A stretch of 64,000 nt of DNA from Rhodovulum sulfidophilum. Its GTDB lineage: Bacteria; Pseudomonadota; Alphaproteobacteria; Rhodobacterales; Rhodobacteraceae. Positions 16,634-25,909 of the stretch are shown in pieces. The stretch is from contig QFPW01000005.1 in the NCBI GenBank assembly GCA_003241785.1, forward strand, positions 62,001-126,000. Direction: 5' to 3'. Every line of letters starts with the position of its first letter. Position 1 is the first letter of the stretch. The notes beneath the pieces were generated by a model. That model worked only from the letters and a program-made list of their open reading frames with translations, searched no databases and was not told where the DNA came from. Both the position numbers and the translations under genes were made by a program.

Positions 16634-16761
16634 GAGCCGTATCATGGCGGTGCGAATTGAATCATTCTCGGCGGGTTCGGGCGAAACCGCGTTCAAATCT
16701 CCCCCTCCTCGCACCGATCCCGGGCGGACAGAATGGCCCGCCCGACATTTCGGGAACGGCG

Positions 16762-17841
16762 TCAGCTTCGAAGTAGGTGCGCGTTGCGCTCGTGATGCGC
16801 GCGGACGAAGCCCGCGAAGGCGGCGTCGAAGCTCTTCGGCGCGCGCGTGGGATCCTCGGCGATCCAGCCGAGGAAGTCCTCGCGCAGCTGGCGCAGGTCC
16901 CAGCCCGGGTATTGCTCGGCGAGCCGCCGCAGCATGGCCTCGGTGGGTCCGGTCGCGGCGGGCGCGGCTGGCTTCGCCCTCGAAGGTTCGATCACGACGA
17001 CCGCGGCGTCGGTGCGGGTCATGCGGATCGCCGGCTCGGAGCGGTCCGAGGTGAACTCGAGCGCGAGGTCGTAGCCGGGCAGCTCGTTGCGCTCGACGAT
17101 CCGCGCGAGCTCGAACTTGAAGCGGCGGTACTGACCCTCGGCGCCCGACTTCTCGAACAGCGTCGGGAGCGTGATCGCGAAGCCCCCCTCCCCCGCCCCG
17201 CCGGCGTGCTTGCGGGCGACGCGATAGAGCCAGCGCTCCCGCCCGCCAGTGAGATCGAAATAGGCCCGGTCGATCGAGAGGACGCCGCCGGTCATCATCA
17301 CGCCCTCGTAGAACCAGTTCGAGAGCTCCAGCGTCATGCCCCGGCTGCGGCCGGTCTTCGGGTCGATGAGCTGCGACCAGCCGTCGAGCCAGGAGAAGGT
17401 CGCCTCGCGGCGGGCGTCGGCGCGGATGTTGGTCTTGACCGTGGTCGCGACGAGCCGGTCGAGCGACTGGCCCAGCAGGTCGTAGGCGCGCCCCGTGGTC
17501 GGCCGGTGGATCGAGCGCAGCAGGTCGTAGGGCATCAGCTGCAGCTTGCGCGGGATGTCGTTGAGCCCGCGCCGCGCCATGTCGGCGAGCACGCTGGCGC
17601 AGTAGATGAGGATGTCGGCATCCCAGATCGTGGCCATGCCGTAATCGGGGTTCGCCGAGACATGCACCCAGACCTTGCCGTCCGGGCTGCGATACTCGAT
17701 CGGCTTGGTGCGCTTGGACTTCGCGAGGCTGAAGAACGGGCGTTCCATCATTTCGCGCTGGTCGCGCAGCGGCATGTCCGAGAGGTAGGGCAGGAAGAGG
17801 TCGAACTGGTCTGAGGCGGCGTGTTCGGAGGAGCGGGCCAT
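16762..17841 (-). CDS. repA: RPA-family plasmid replication initiator
   Basis: The 359-residue protein belongs to the RPA (replication initiator protein A) family found on many Rhodobacterales plasmids and chromids. Characteristic stretches are DQFDLFLPYLSDMPLRDQRE, MERPFFSLAKSKRTKPIEYR, TIWDADILIYCASVLADM, LNDIPRKLQLMPYDLLRSIH, LELSNWFYEGVMMTGGVLSI and GAEGQYRRFKFELARI. The C-terminal segment ending EQYPGWDLRQLREDFLGWI is the family tail. It would bind the iterons at 16527-16633 and open the origin. It is third in the parA-parB-repA order. A parS-like palindrome lies six bases upstream of its ATG, over the expected ribosome-binding region. Confidence 0.88.
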   Translation of the reverse strand: MARSSEHAASDQFDLFLPYLSDMPLRDQREMMERPFFSLAKSKRTKPIEYRSPDGKVWVHVSANPDYGMATIWDADILIYCASVLADMARRGLNDIPRKLQLMPYDLLRSIHRPTTGRAYDLLGQSLDRLVATTVKTNIRADARREATFSWLDGWSQLIDPKTGRSRGMTLELSNWFYEGVMMTGGVLSIDRAYFDLTGGRERWLYRVARKHAGGAGEGGFAITLPTLFEKSGAEGQYRRFKFELARIVERNELPGYDLALEFTSDRSEPAIRMTRTDAAVVVIEPSRAKPAAPAATGPTEAMLRRLAEQYPGWDLRQLREDFLGWIAEDPTRAPKSFDAAFAGFVRAHHERNAHLLRS

Positions 17842-17847
17842 GGAGTC

Positions 17848-17991
17848 TTTCCCCGGGGAAACTGGGTGACGCGGCGGGACCTCGCGGTCCTCGACGGGCG
17901 GCGCCTCGGTTCACGCGGCCGGGCGCCGAGGAGAATCTCCCCGGGGAAACTCCGGCCCGACCAGCGGACGCGGGCGGTTTCCCCGGGGAAA
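17848..17991. repeat. Three copies of a TTTCCCCGGGGAAA palindrome, probable parS cluster
   Basis: The palindrome occurs at 17848-17861 and 17978-17991 (perfect) and at 17936-17949 (one mismatch: TCTCCCCGGGGAAA). All three lie in the 152-bp gap between parB and repA, and I found no other full copy in the window. Clustered perfect palindromes next to a parB gene are the expected form of its centromere. The copy nearest repA ends six bases from its start codon, so ParB binding could also control initiator expression. Confidence 0.7.
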
Positions 17992-17993
17992 GA

Positions 17994-19022
17994 TCAGCGT
18001 CGAAGGCCCCTGCCCTCGGCGTCGAGCCGCGCGAGCAGCGACCGCAGCGCCTCGGCCAGTTCGTCGGCGTCGGCGCCGGATCCCGCGTGGAGCCGGATCG
18101 TCAGGCCCTGGCGGTTGACCGACTGAACCGAGAGCGCCGCCCGGCCATGCCGCGAGAGATAAGTGAGATCCTCCGCCGGCGTCGCGGCCGAGGGCGGCTT
18201 GGCGGCGTCGAGCAGCCGTTTCAGCACCTCCGCCGTGCCGAGCGAAGCCTCGCCCGCGGCGGCGCGCGCCGACTGCTCCGTCGCGAGACCGCGGGCCCGG
18301 GCCTGGACCCGCTGCGCCGAGGACCGGTCGCTCAGCGTCTGCGCGAGGCCATAGGCGGGCTTCAGCCCGAGCTCGTCGAGCGAGGCGAAGGCCGACAGCA
18401 CCTCGTCCGGGATCGTGGCGACCCGAAGCATCTTGGAGAGCCAGCCCTCCGAGACCCGCAGCCTTTCCGCCATGCGCTTCTGGCGCCCGCCGTAGTGGCT
18501 CGCCAGCGCGGCGGCGTAGTTGCGCGCGCGCTCGACGTCGGAGATGTCCTTGCGGGCGCGGTTCTCGATATCGGCGAGCCGGAAGGCGGCCTCGTCGTCG
18601 AGCACCGCCACCTGCGCGAGAAAGCGCATCTCGGGATAGGAATGCGCGCGCAGCCAGCTGATGCTCCAGTGGCGCCGCGTGCCCGCGATCACCTCGTAGT
18701 CATGGTCGGGATCGTCCTCGACCCGCCGGACCACCGCCGGCACCTTCTGCCCGCCCTCGGCGACCAGCGAGTCGATCAGGTCGCGGCAGTTCTCCTCGTC
18801 GAGCTTGGCCTGGATCCGGGCGTTCCCGGCCCAGACCCGGACCCGCTCCGGGTCGAGCAGCAGCTGCGTGACTTGCCGCACCTCGCCCGAGCGCACCCGG
18901 TCGAGCGCCGATTCGCGGTTGAGCAGGGTGGTCGGCCGGCTCCGCGTCGGAGCCGGCGCGGGGGAGGGAGCTTCGTCCTCGCCGAGGATATCGGCGAGAT
19001 AGTCGCTCTGCTTGCGGGCCAT
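17994..19022 (-). CDS. parB: ParB centromere-binding partition protein
   Basis: The 342-residue protein begins MARKQSDYLADILGEDEAPS. The N-terminal ParB/Srx-type CTPase domain shows YEVIAGTRRHWSISWLRAH, the equivalent of the GERRxRA box, and the ENRARKDISDVERARNYAAA helix. A central helix-turn-helix follows (RQKRMAERLRVSEGWLSKML), then a C-terminal dimerisation tail. It would bind the TTTCCCCGGGGAAA sites that begin three bases after its stop codon. The gene is 39 bp from parA and clearly cotranscribed with it. Confidence 0.9.
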   Translation of the reverse strand: MARKQSDYLADILGEDEAPSPAPAPTRSRPTTLLNRESALDRVRSGEVRQVTQLLLDPERVRVWAGNARIQAKLDEENCRDLIDSLVAEGGQKVPAVVRRVEDDPDHDYEVIAGTRRHWSISWLRAHSYPEMRFLAQVAVLDDEAAFRLADIENRARKDISDVERARNYAAALASHYGGRQKRMAERLRVSEGWLSKMLRVATIPDEVLSAFASLDELGLKPAYGLAQTLSDRSSAQRVQARARGLATEQSARAAAGEASLGTAEVLKRLLDAAKPPSAATPAEDLTYLSRHGRAALSVQSVNRQGLTIRLHAGSGADADELAEALRSLLARLDAEGRGLRR

Positions 19023-19061
19023 CAGCGGGGTCCCCCCTCGACTAACTCGGCTTCGACGATC

Positions 19062-20261
19062 TCAGCGCGCGGCATAGATGAGCTCCTCCGCGGCCGCGGG
19101 CGCCGCGAGGCCCCAGCCGGCGCGCACCAGCTGCTCGACCTGGCCGAGAGACTCGTCGAGATTGGCCCGGCAGCGCTTGTGCGTGCGCGCGGTGCCGATC
19201 GGGCGCCCGAGCTCGTAGACGGTCATCATCCGCAGCGCCGCGTGGCTGATCTCGGCGGATTCGAGGATCGGCACCGGCAGCAGCGCGGAGCCGAAGGTCT
19301 GGTCCATGATCGCCCGGACCATCGCATGCGAGGGGTCGTTGCTGTCGAGCTTGGAGCAGATGAGCCGGACGAACCCGTAATCGACCGCGATGCCGGCGTC
19401 CTCGAGCTGGCGCAGGACCTGGTCCATCATCGAGAGGAACTGCACGGTGGAGCAGAAGTCCGGCGTGGTCGCGGCGAGCGGAACGAGCAGGGCGTTCGCG
19501 GCCTGCATCACCGCGAGCGAGATCGTCCCGAGCGCCGGCGGCGGGTCGAGAATGACGATGTCGTAGTCGCGCGCGAGGTCGTTAAGCCCTTGTTTCAGCT
19601 TTCGAAAACGTGTCGCGAGCACCGACTGGCCATCCGATCCGGCGGCGGCGAGCTCGTATTCGACGTCGAAGAGCTCGAGGTTGGACGGAATGAGATCGAC
19701 ATTCGGCCAGGGGGTGCGTTTCACCGCGTAGAGCAGGTCGGCCCGGGTCGGATCGATCGAGAGATAGGGGTAGAGCGTCTCCTCGCGGGCGACGTTGAAA
19801 TGCGGGTTGAAGCCGAAGAGGGTGGTGGTCGTGGCCTGGCTGTCGCAGTCGACCACCAGCACGCGATAGCCCTGCACCGCGAGATAATGCGCGAGATGCG
19901 TGGTGACGGTCGACTTGCCGACGCCGCCCTTGAAGTTCTGCACCGCGATGATGGCGGCGGGATCCTCGGGCCGGCGCCGCGGGCTCGCGCCCAGCACGTC
20001 GCGCATGTGCAGGAGCTGCTCGATGCTGTAGCCTGGCCGGCGCCCGTTCTCGGACGGGGGCGGGGAGGGGAGGCGGCCGTCGTCCTCCGCCATCCGGATC
20101 CGGTTGGTCGAGCAACCGAGCAGCTGCGCCGCCTCGGCGATGCCGATCCGGACCTCGAGCCCCTTGCGACTGTCGGGAAGGAACGCCTTGCGTCGGAGCT
20201 TCTCGATCATGCGTTCCCCGGATGAGGCAAGATCGCCTATCTGGTTGATGACTTCATCCAT
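19062..20261 (-). CDS. parA: ParA partition ATPase with N-terminal DNA-binding domain
   Basis: The 399-residue protein is longer than minimal ParA because its first ~110 residues include a MerR-like helix-turn-helix (VRIGIAEAAQLLGCSTNRIR, then RRPGYSIEQLLHMRDVLG). This makes it a type Ia ParA able to repress its own promoter. The ATPase domain has the deviant Walker A NFKGGVGKSTVTTHLAHYLA, then VLVVDCDSQATTTTLFGFNP and VILDPPPALGTISLAVM. It is the first gene of the parA-parB-repA unit, so partition and replication genes are probably transcribed together from upstream of 20261. Confidence 0.92.
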   Translation of the reverse strand: MDEVINQIGDLASSGERMIEKLRRKAFLPDSRKGLEVRIGIAEAAQLLGCSTNRIRMAEDDGRLPSPPPSENGRRPGYSIEQLLHMRDVLGASPRRRPEDPAAIIAVQNFKGGVGKSTVTTHLAHYLAVQGYRVLVVDCDSQATTTTLFGFNPHFNVAREETLYPYLSIDPTRADLLYAVKRTPWPNVDLIPSNLELFDVEYELAAAGSDGQSVLATRFRKLKQGLNDLARDYDIVILDPPPALGTISLAVMQAANALLVPLAATTPDFCSTVQFLSMMDQVLRQLEDAGIAVDYGFVRLICSKLDSNDPSHAMVRAIMDQTFGSALLPVPILESAEISHAALRMMTVYELGRPIGTARTHKRCRANLDESLGQVEQLVRAGWGLAAPAAAEELIYAAR

Positions 20262-20271
20262 TGCCTGCCTC

Positions 20272-20321
20272 GGGACGGTTTTTGAATGTTATATCTCCGG
20301 AGCGTCCCATAAAGCATTCAA
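20272..20321. promoter_or_regulatory. Inverted repeats upstream of parA (promoter/operator)
   Basis: Two nested inverted repeats occupy the AT-richer gap: GGGACG (20272-20277) with CGTCCC (20303-20308), and TTGAATG (20282-20288) with CATTCAA (20315-20321). GTTATAT and CTCCGGAG lie between them. The position, just before the parA start on the minus strand, fits an operator for ParA's helix-turn-helix domain. It may also influence the plus-strand parDE promoter. Confidence 0.45.
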
Positions 20322-20426
20322 TCGCGCAAGGTTTGTGCCTTCGCTTGGGCATCCACGGCCCGTTTCGTCCGGTTCGCTTGACGCCGGTACGACCTGGTAG
20401 CATGTTTCAGGTCCGGGAGGGACGGT

Positions 20427-20702
20427 ATGAGCGTCAAATCATCCATTTCGCTGACCGAACAGCAGGATGCCTTTGCGAGGTCGCTCGTGGACGGCGGCCA
20501 TTACCCAAGCCTGAGCGCGGTGATTCAGCAGGGGCTCGAACTCCTCCGGCAGAGGACCGAGGCCGATACCGCCGATACAGAGGCGCTGAGACGCCTGCTC
20601 GATCGGCGGATCGAGGGCGCCTTCGTTTCCGAGACCGAGATGGGTGCGCGGGTCGAGGAGATGATCGCGCGCAAGCGGCGCGGGCTCGATGTGGAGCATT
20701 GA
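20427..20702 (+). CDS. parD: ParD-type antitoxin
   Basis: The 91-residue protein has an N-terminal ribbon-helix-helix of the ParD/CopG kind (SVKSSISLTEQQDAFARSLV, GHYPSLSAVIQQGLELLRQR). A charged, probably unstructured C-terminus (FVSETEMGARVEEMIARKRR) would wrap the toxin. GGGAGG precedes the ATG by six bases. The 3' end overlaps the toxin gene by 14 bp, giving translational coupling. It is divergent from the par operon and probably represses its own promoter. Confidence 0.88.
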   Translation: MSVKSSISLTEQQDAFARSLVDGGHYPSLSAVIQQGLELLRQRTEADTADTEALRRLLDRRIEGAFVSETEMGARVEEMIARKRRGLDVEH

Positions 20703-21033
20703 ATACGCGGAGGCGGCGGAGCGTGACTTCGAGCTGATCTTCGACCACCTTTTCGCCGCCTACGTCGATCTTGGCGAAGAGCCCCGGGTCGCGCTGGATC
20801 GGGCGGCCGACCGGATCCTCGGCATCCGGGGCGCGATCGGCCGGCTTGCCGGGACGCCGTTCATCGGCACCTCCCGGCCGGACATCCGCCCGGGACTCCG
20901 CTTTCTCCGACGCGACGGCGCGGCGGTCTGGTTCATCCCGGACGCCGAAAGGACCGTCGTCACGGTCCTCGCCATCTTCTTCGGCGGGCAGGATCATATC
21001 CGGCACATGCTCGTGCGCGGGCTGGGCGGGTAG
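20689..21033 (+). CDS. parE: ParE/RelE-family toxin
   Basis: The 114-residue basic protein has the ParE fold signature: IEYAEAAERDFELIFDHL at the N-terminus, RILGIRGAIGRLAGTPFIG, then RPGLRFLRRDGAAVWFIPDA, and VVTVLAIFFGGQDHIRHML at the end. ParE toxins poison DNA gyrase, and the adjacent ParD neutralises it. Next to a partition-replication module its role is most likely post-segregational killing of plasmid-free cells. Confidence 0.88.
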   Translation: MWSIEYAEAAERDFELIFDHLFAAYVDLGEEPRVALDRAADRILGIRGAIGRLAGTPFIGTSRPDIRPGLRFLRRDGAAVWFIPDAERTVVTVLAIFFGGQDHIRHMLVRGLGG

Positions 21034-21091
21034 GCGCCGGGTGGATCTACCGCGCGGCGAATTACCGGACATTTCTCGCAAGGGCAGTGCG

Positions 21092-21128
21092 CGGCGCTTA
21101 GCGGCCAATTCAGATCTATAAAGCGCCG
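21092..21128. repeat. Inverted repeat downstream of parE
   Basis: CGGCGCTT (21092-21099) and AAGCGCCG (21121-21128) are exact reverse complements separated by an AT-rich 21-bp loop. This lies in the 116-bp gap between convergent parE and the flavin oxidoreductase gene, so a bidirectional terminator is the simplest reading. It also marks the edge of the maintenance module. Confidence 0.3.
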
Positions 21129-21149
21129 AACATTCCGCCGGCGCCACCC

Positions 21150-22544
21150 TCAGTGCGGCTCGGCCGGTTCGAGCGGGACCATCTCCTGGAACACCGTGGG
21201 CAGGAGCTCGGAGACGGTCGGGTGGATATGCACCGCGCGCGTGAGGGTCTCGACCGGGGCCCCGGCGTAGATGAGGTCGAGCACCGCGTGGATCGCCTCG
21301 TCACCCTCGATGCCGAGAATGGCCGCGCCGAGGATCTCGCGGCTGTCGGCGTCGGCGAGGACCTTGATGAAACCTTGCGTCTCGCCCCGCTCCACCGCGC
21401 GGCTGACCCGCGTCATCGGGCGGCGTCCGACCAGCACGCGCCGGCCCGAGGCGCGGGCCTCGGCCTCGGACATGCCGGCGCGGCCGAGCGGCGGGTCGGT
21501 GAAGAGCGCGTAGGCGGGCAGGCGGTCGGTCACCTTCCGGTCGCCGCCGTCGAGAAGATTGGCCGCGACGATCTCGAAGTCGTTGTAGGCGGTGTGAGTG
21601 AAGGCGCCTCGGCCGTTGCATTCGCCGAGCGCCCAGACGCCCGGAACCGCGGTCGCCAGCCGGTCGTCGACCGGGATCACGCCGCGCGGGTCGGTCGAAA
21701 GACCGATGGTGGCGAGGCCGAGGTCGTCGGTATTGGGCTGGCGCCCCATCGCGACCAGCACATGCGTGCCGATCTCCTCCGGCGCGCCCTCGGCGCAATC
21801 GACATGCACCGCGACGCCAGTGTCGCGCGGCGAGAAGCGGATGCAGGCGGCGTGGGTGCGCACGCGCACGCCCTCGGCCTCGAGGATCGCCCGGACGGCG
21901 TCGGAGACCTCGGGATCCTCGCGGCCGATGAGCCGGGGGCCTTTCTCCACCACGGTGACCTCGGCGCCGAGACGGCGGAACGCCTGGGCGAATTCGAGGC
22001 CGATATAGCCGCCGCCCACCACCACCAGATGGCCGGGCAGTTCGGCGAGCTCGAGGATTCCGACGTTGTCGAGCACCGGCACGTCGCGGATCCCCGGCAG
22101 ATCCGGCAGCGCCGCCCGCGCGCCGACGTCGAGAAACACCCGCTCCGCCGCGAGGTCGCGATCGCCGACGCGGATCGCGTCGGGGCCGGTGAAGCGGGCG
22201 TGGCCCTCGATCAGCGTCAGCCCCGGCACGCCCGCGAGCCAGGTCGCGAGACCGTCCCGGCCCTCCGCGACGATGCCGGCGACGCGCGCGCGGACCGCCG
22301 CCATGTCGGCGGAGACCGGGCCCGCCGCGATGCCGTAATCCGCCGCGCGGCGGGCCATCGCCGCGACCCTGGCGCTCGCGATCAGCGCCTTGGTCGGGCG
22401 GCAGCCGTAGTTGACGCAGGTGCCGCCCAGGAACTTCCGCTCGATCAGTGCGACCTTGCGTCCCGCCCCGGCGAGCCGGGCGGCGAGCGACGGGCCGGCC
22501 TGCCCGGCGCCGATGACGACATCGTCGAATGGCTCGCGTGTCAT
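21150..22544 (-). CDS. Pyridine nucleotide-disulfide oxidoreductase, mercuric-reductase-like
   Basis: The 464-residue flavoprotein of the glutathione reductase/MerA superfamily has an N-terminal FAD site DDVVIGAGQAGPSLAARLAG and a redox-active disulfide GGTCVNYGCRPTK. The NAD(P) site is LVVVGGGYIGLEFAQAFRRLG-like, and the dimerisation domain ends VHIHPTVSELLPTVFQEM. It lacks the N-terminal heavy-metal domain and the C-terminal cysteine pair of true mercuric reductase, so mercury reduction is unlikely and the electron acceptor is unknown. The start overlaps the end of the upstream DUF4126 gene by 4 bp, so the two are coupled. Confidence 0.82.
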   Translation of the reverse strand: MTREPFDDVVIGAGQAGPSLAARLAGAGRKVALIERKFLGGTCVNYGCRPTKALIASARVAAMARRAADYGIAAGPVSADMAAVRARVAGIVAEGRDGLATWLAGVPGLTLIEGHARFTGPDAIRVGDRDLAAERVFLDVGARAALPDLPGIRDVPVLDNVGILELAELPGHLVVVGGGYIGLEFAQAFRRLGAEVTVVEKGPRLIGREDPEVSDAVRAILEAEGVRVRTHAACIRFSPRDTGVAVHVDCAEGAPEEIGTHVLVAMGRQPNTDDLGLATIGLSTDPRGVIPVDDRLATAVPGVWALGECNGRGAFTHTAYNDFEIVAANLLDGGDRKVTDRLPAYALFTDPPLGRAGMSEAEARASGRRVLVGRRPMTRVSRAVERGETQGFIKVLADADSREILGAAILGIEGDEAIHAVLDLIYAGAPVETLTRAVHIHPTVSELLPTVFQEMVPLEPAEPH

Positions 22545-22999
22545 GCCGCCGCGACCACGACCAGCGCGAGCAGGATCGCCGCCGCGTCCTCGATCAGCGC
22601 GGCCGGCCGGTCCGAGCCGAAGGCGCGCGCCATCGCGCCGCGCGCCGCCGCGCCGCCGTAGGTGCCCGCGACGGCGCCGATCGCGCCGGCGACGAGGCCG
22701 GACCCAGCGCCGCCCGCCAGGACCCCGAGCGCGGCGCCGGTCAGCGCGCCGGAGGCGATCCGGGTCGCGAACTGGACCGGCACCTTGCGGCTCGGCGTCG
22801 TCGGCAGCTGGTCGGTGACGAGCTCGGCGAGCGCGAGCAGGGTGAAGCCGAGCACGGCCCAGCCGGAGCCGAAAAAGGCGGCCCAGCTCGTTCCGAGGTC
22901 GATCCAGCCGAGCCAGGCGGCCCAGGCGATGGCGGCGGGGGCGGTCATCGCGCGCGATCCGGCGACGAAGCCGATCAGCAGGGACAATATGAGCGTCAA
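22541..22999 (-). CDS. DUF4126 membrane protein
   Basis: The 152-residue protein has four hydrophobic segments, with the DUF4126 pattern LLIGFVAGSRAMTAPAAIAW, AELVTDQLPTTPSRKVPVQF, RIASGALTGAALG and GTYGGAAARGAM. The function of this family is not known. It most likely starts at TTG 22999, with GAGGAG upstream; no ATG is available in frame. It precedes the flavin oxidoreductase gene with a 4-bp overlap. Confidence 0.75.
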   Translation of the reverse strand: MTLILSLLIGFVAGSRAMTAPAAIAWAAWLGWIDLGTSWAAFFGSGWAVLGFTLLALAELVTDQLPTTPSRKVPVQFATRIASGALTGAALGVLAGGAGSGLVAGAIGAVAGTYGGAAARGAMARAFGSDRPAALIEDAAAILLALVVVAAA

Positions 23000-23079
23000 G
23001 ACTCTCTTCTCCTCGCGGATGGCTCGGGTCAGGCGGTCAGGCGGGGGATACTAGCACGACGCGCGGCGGCGCGCGCGGT

Positions 23080-23795
23080 TCACGTCGGCGGGCGCCGCGA
23101 CACCTCGATGAGCGCGCCGAATCCCGCGTGGATCAGGAGCGCCAGCGCCGCCGTCAGCAGCCCGCCTTGCAGCACGAAGGCGAGATTGTTCGAATTGAGC
23201 CCCGCGATGATGATCTCGCCGAGCGTGCGCCCGGCGACGGTGGAGCCGATCGTCGCCGTGGAGAGCGAAATCACCGCGGACAGGCGCAGGCCCTCGAGGA
23301 TCAGCGGCGCGGCGAGCGGCAGCTCGACCCGGCCGAGCCGCTGCGCCGGCGAGAGCCCGACCGCCGTCGCGGAGGTCCGGACCGACTCCGGCACGTCGAG
23401 CAGCCCCGCGAGCGCCGATTCGAAGATCGGGAGCAGCCCGTAGAGAAAGAGCGCCACCAGCGTCGGCACCGCGCCGAAGCCGAAGATCGGCACGCAGATC
23501 GCGAGCACCGCGACGGGCGGCAGCGTCTGGCCGAAGTTCACCACCGCCCGCGCGAGCGGCAGCGCCTGCTGCTGGCTCGGGCGGGTCACCCAGATCGCGA
23601 AGCCGATCCCGAGCAGCGCCGAGGGGACGAGCGCGGCCGCGACCAGCGCGAGATGCGCGGCGGCGAGGCCGGGGATGCTGGCGCGATCATAGATGACCGG
23701 CCCGGCGGCGGGCGCGAAGGGGCTGAGCAGCGGCGCGAAGGCCCCCGGGAATAGGAGGAAGGCCGCGACCGCGAGGCCAAGGGCGAGCGTGGCCT

Positions 23796-23799
<4 letters not shown>
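23080..23799 (-). CDS. Glycine betaine/proline-type ABC transporter permease (second)
   Basis: The 239-residue inner-membrane protein has about six spans and the OpuBB/YehW-type permease core: FGQTLPPVAVLAICVPIFGF, ALFLYGLLPIFESALAGLLD and the EAA-loop region SATAVGLSPAQRLGRVELPL, followed by STATIGSTVAGRTLGEII. It is the last gene of the importer operon and overlaps the ATPase gene by 4 bp. Together with the gene at 24731 it forms the membrane channel of an osmoprotectant importer. Confidence 0.85.
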
Positions 23800-24730
<931 letters not shown>

Positions 24731-24734
<4 letters not shown>

Positions 24735-25909
24735 GCGCCGCTCCCCGGCACGCGGGCGATCAGCGCGTTCATGATCAGGGCCGCCAGCGCCGCGAGCGCC
24801 ACGGGCGGGAGCGCGCCGAGCAGCACGAGGTCGGTCGCGGTCTGGCCGATCCCCTGGAAGACGAAGGCGCCGAAGCCCCCGGCGCCGATCAGCGCGCCGA
24901 CCGTCGCGAGCCCGATGTTCTGCACCAGCACGATGCGCGCCCCGGTCAGGATCACCGGCAGGGCGAGTGGAACCTCGACGCGCCAGAGCCGCTGCCGGGG
25001 ATCGAGCCCCATCGCGCTCGCCGCCTCGAGCGTCGCCGGCGCCACGCCGCGCAGGCCCGCCACCGTGTTGCCCACCACGGGCAGCAGCGCGTAGAGGAAC
25101 AGCGCCGCCAGCGCCGGAGCCATGCCGATGCCGCGCACGCCGAGATCCGCCGCGAGCGGGACATGCGCCGCGACCCAGCCGAGCGGCACGATCATGAGTC
25201 CGAACATCGCAATCGACGGCACGGTCTGCACCGCGGTCAGCGCGCCGAGCAGCGGCCCGGCGATCCGCCGGCTCCGCGCCGCGACGAGGCCGAGCGGCAC
25301 GCCGATCGCCAGCGCCGCCGCGAAGGAGCCGCCCGCGAGCAGGAGGTGCTGCGCGCCCGCGGTCCAGAAGCTGGTCGCGCGGTTGCGGTATTCGACCATC
25401 AGCGATAGCGCCGCCAGCGGCGGCGAGGCGAGCAGCAGCACGAGCCCCGCGAGGACCCCGGCGCCGAGCAGGAGCTTGCCGGTCGCGCCGAGCGGCAGGC
25501 GGGAGGCCGCGTCGGTGAAGAAGAGGCCGAGCAGGCCGAGCAGCGTCCAGGCGCCCGCGCCGGGTGAGACCCGCGCGTAGGGCCCCGTCGCGGCCGCGAG
25601 CACGCTCGCCGCCTGGCCGACGCCGAGCAGCACCGCCGCCACCCCGGCGAGCGCCAGCGCGACCCGCGCGCCGGGCCGGCGCGACAGGACGAGCCCGCCG
25701 AGGAGCGCGAGGGCGAGCAGGGCGCAGAGGACCAGGCCCGCCGGTCCGACCAGTTCGGACAGCGGCACCGGCCGGGGCTGGCCGATCCGCGAGGGGCGCA
25801 CCGTGACGAAGGGCAGCGCCATCGCGCCGAGGCAGAGCAGCCCAAGCGCGAGGCGCGCGCGATCGACGCGGGCCCCCATCTCGCGGCCCGCCACCCCGGC
25901 GCGGGTCAC
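24731..25909 (-). CDS. Glycine betaine/proline-type ABC transporter permease (long, YehY-like)
   Basis: The 392-residue permease has four to five extra N-terminal membrane spans before the usual transport domain (residues ~190-380: AGGSFAAALAIGVPLGLVAA, ALTAVQTVPSIAMFGLMIVP, ALFLYALLPVVGNTVAGLRG, SAMGLDPRQRLWRVEVPLAL). The N-terminal extension is as in YehY of the E. coli YehZYXW low-affinity betaine system. Start and stop overlap the neighbouring operon genes by 4 bp each. Confidence 0.85.

Noticed and set aside
16762..20261. A repABC-type replication operon
   Set aside because: The gene order parA-parB-initiator looks similar, but the third gene is an RPA-family initiator, not RepC, and the palindromes do not fit the repABC parS consensus.
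21150..22544. Mercuric reductase of a mer operon
   Set aside because: The active-site disulfide is present, but the C-terminal cysteine pair, the heavy-metal-binding domain, and merR/T/P neighbours are all missing.
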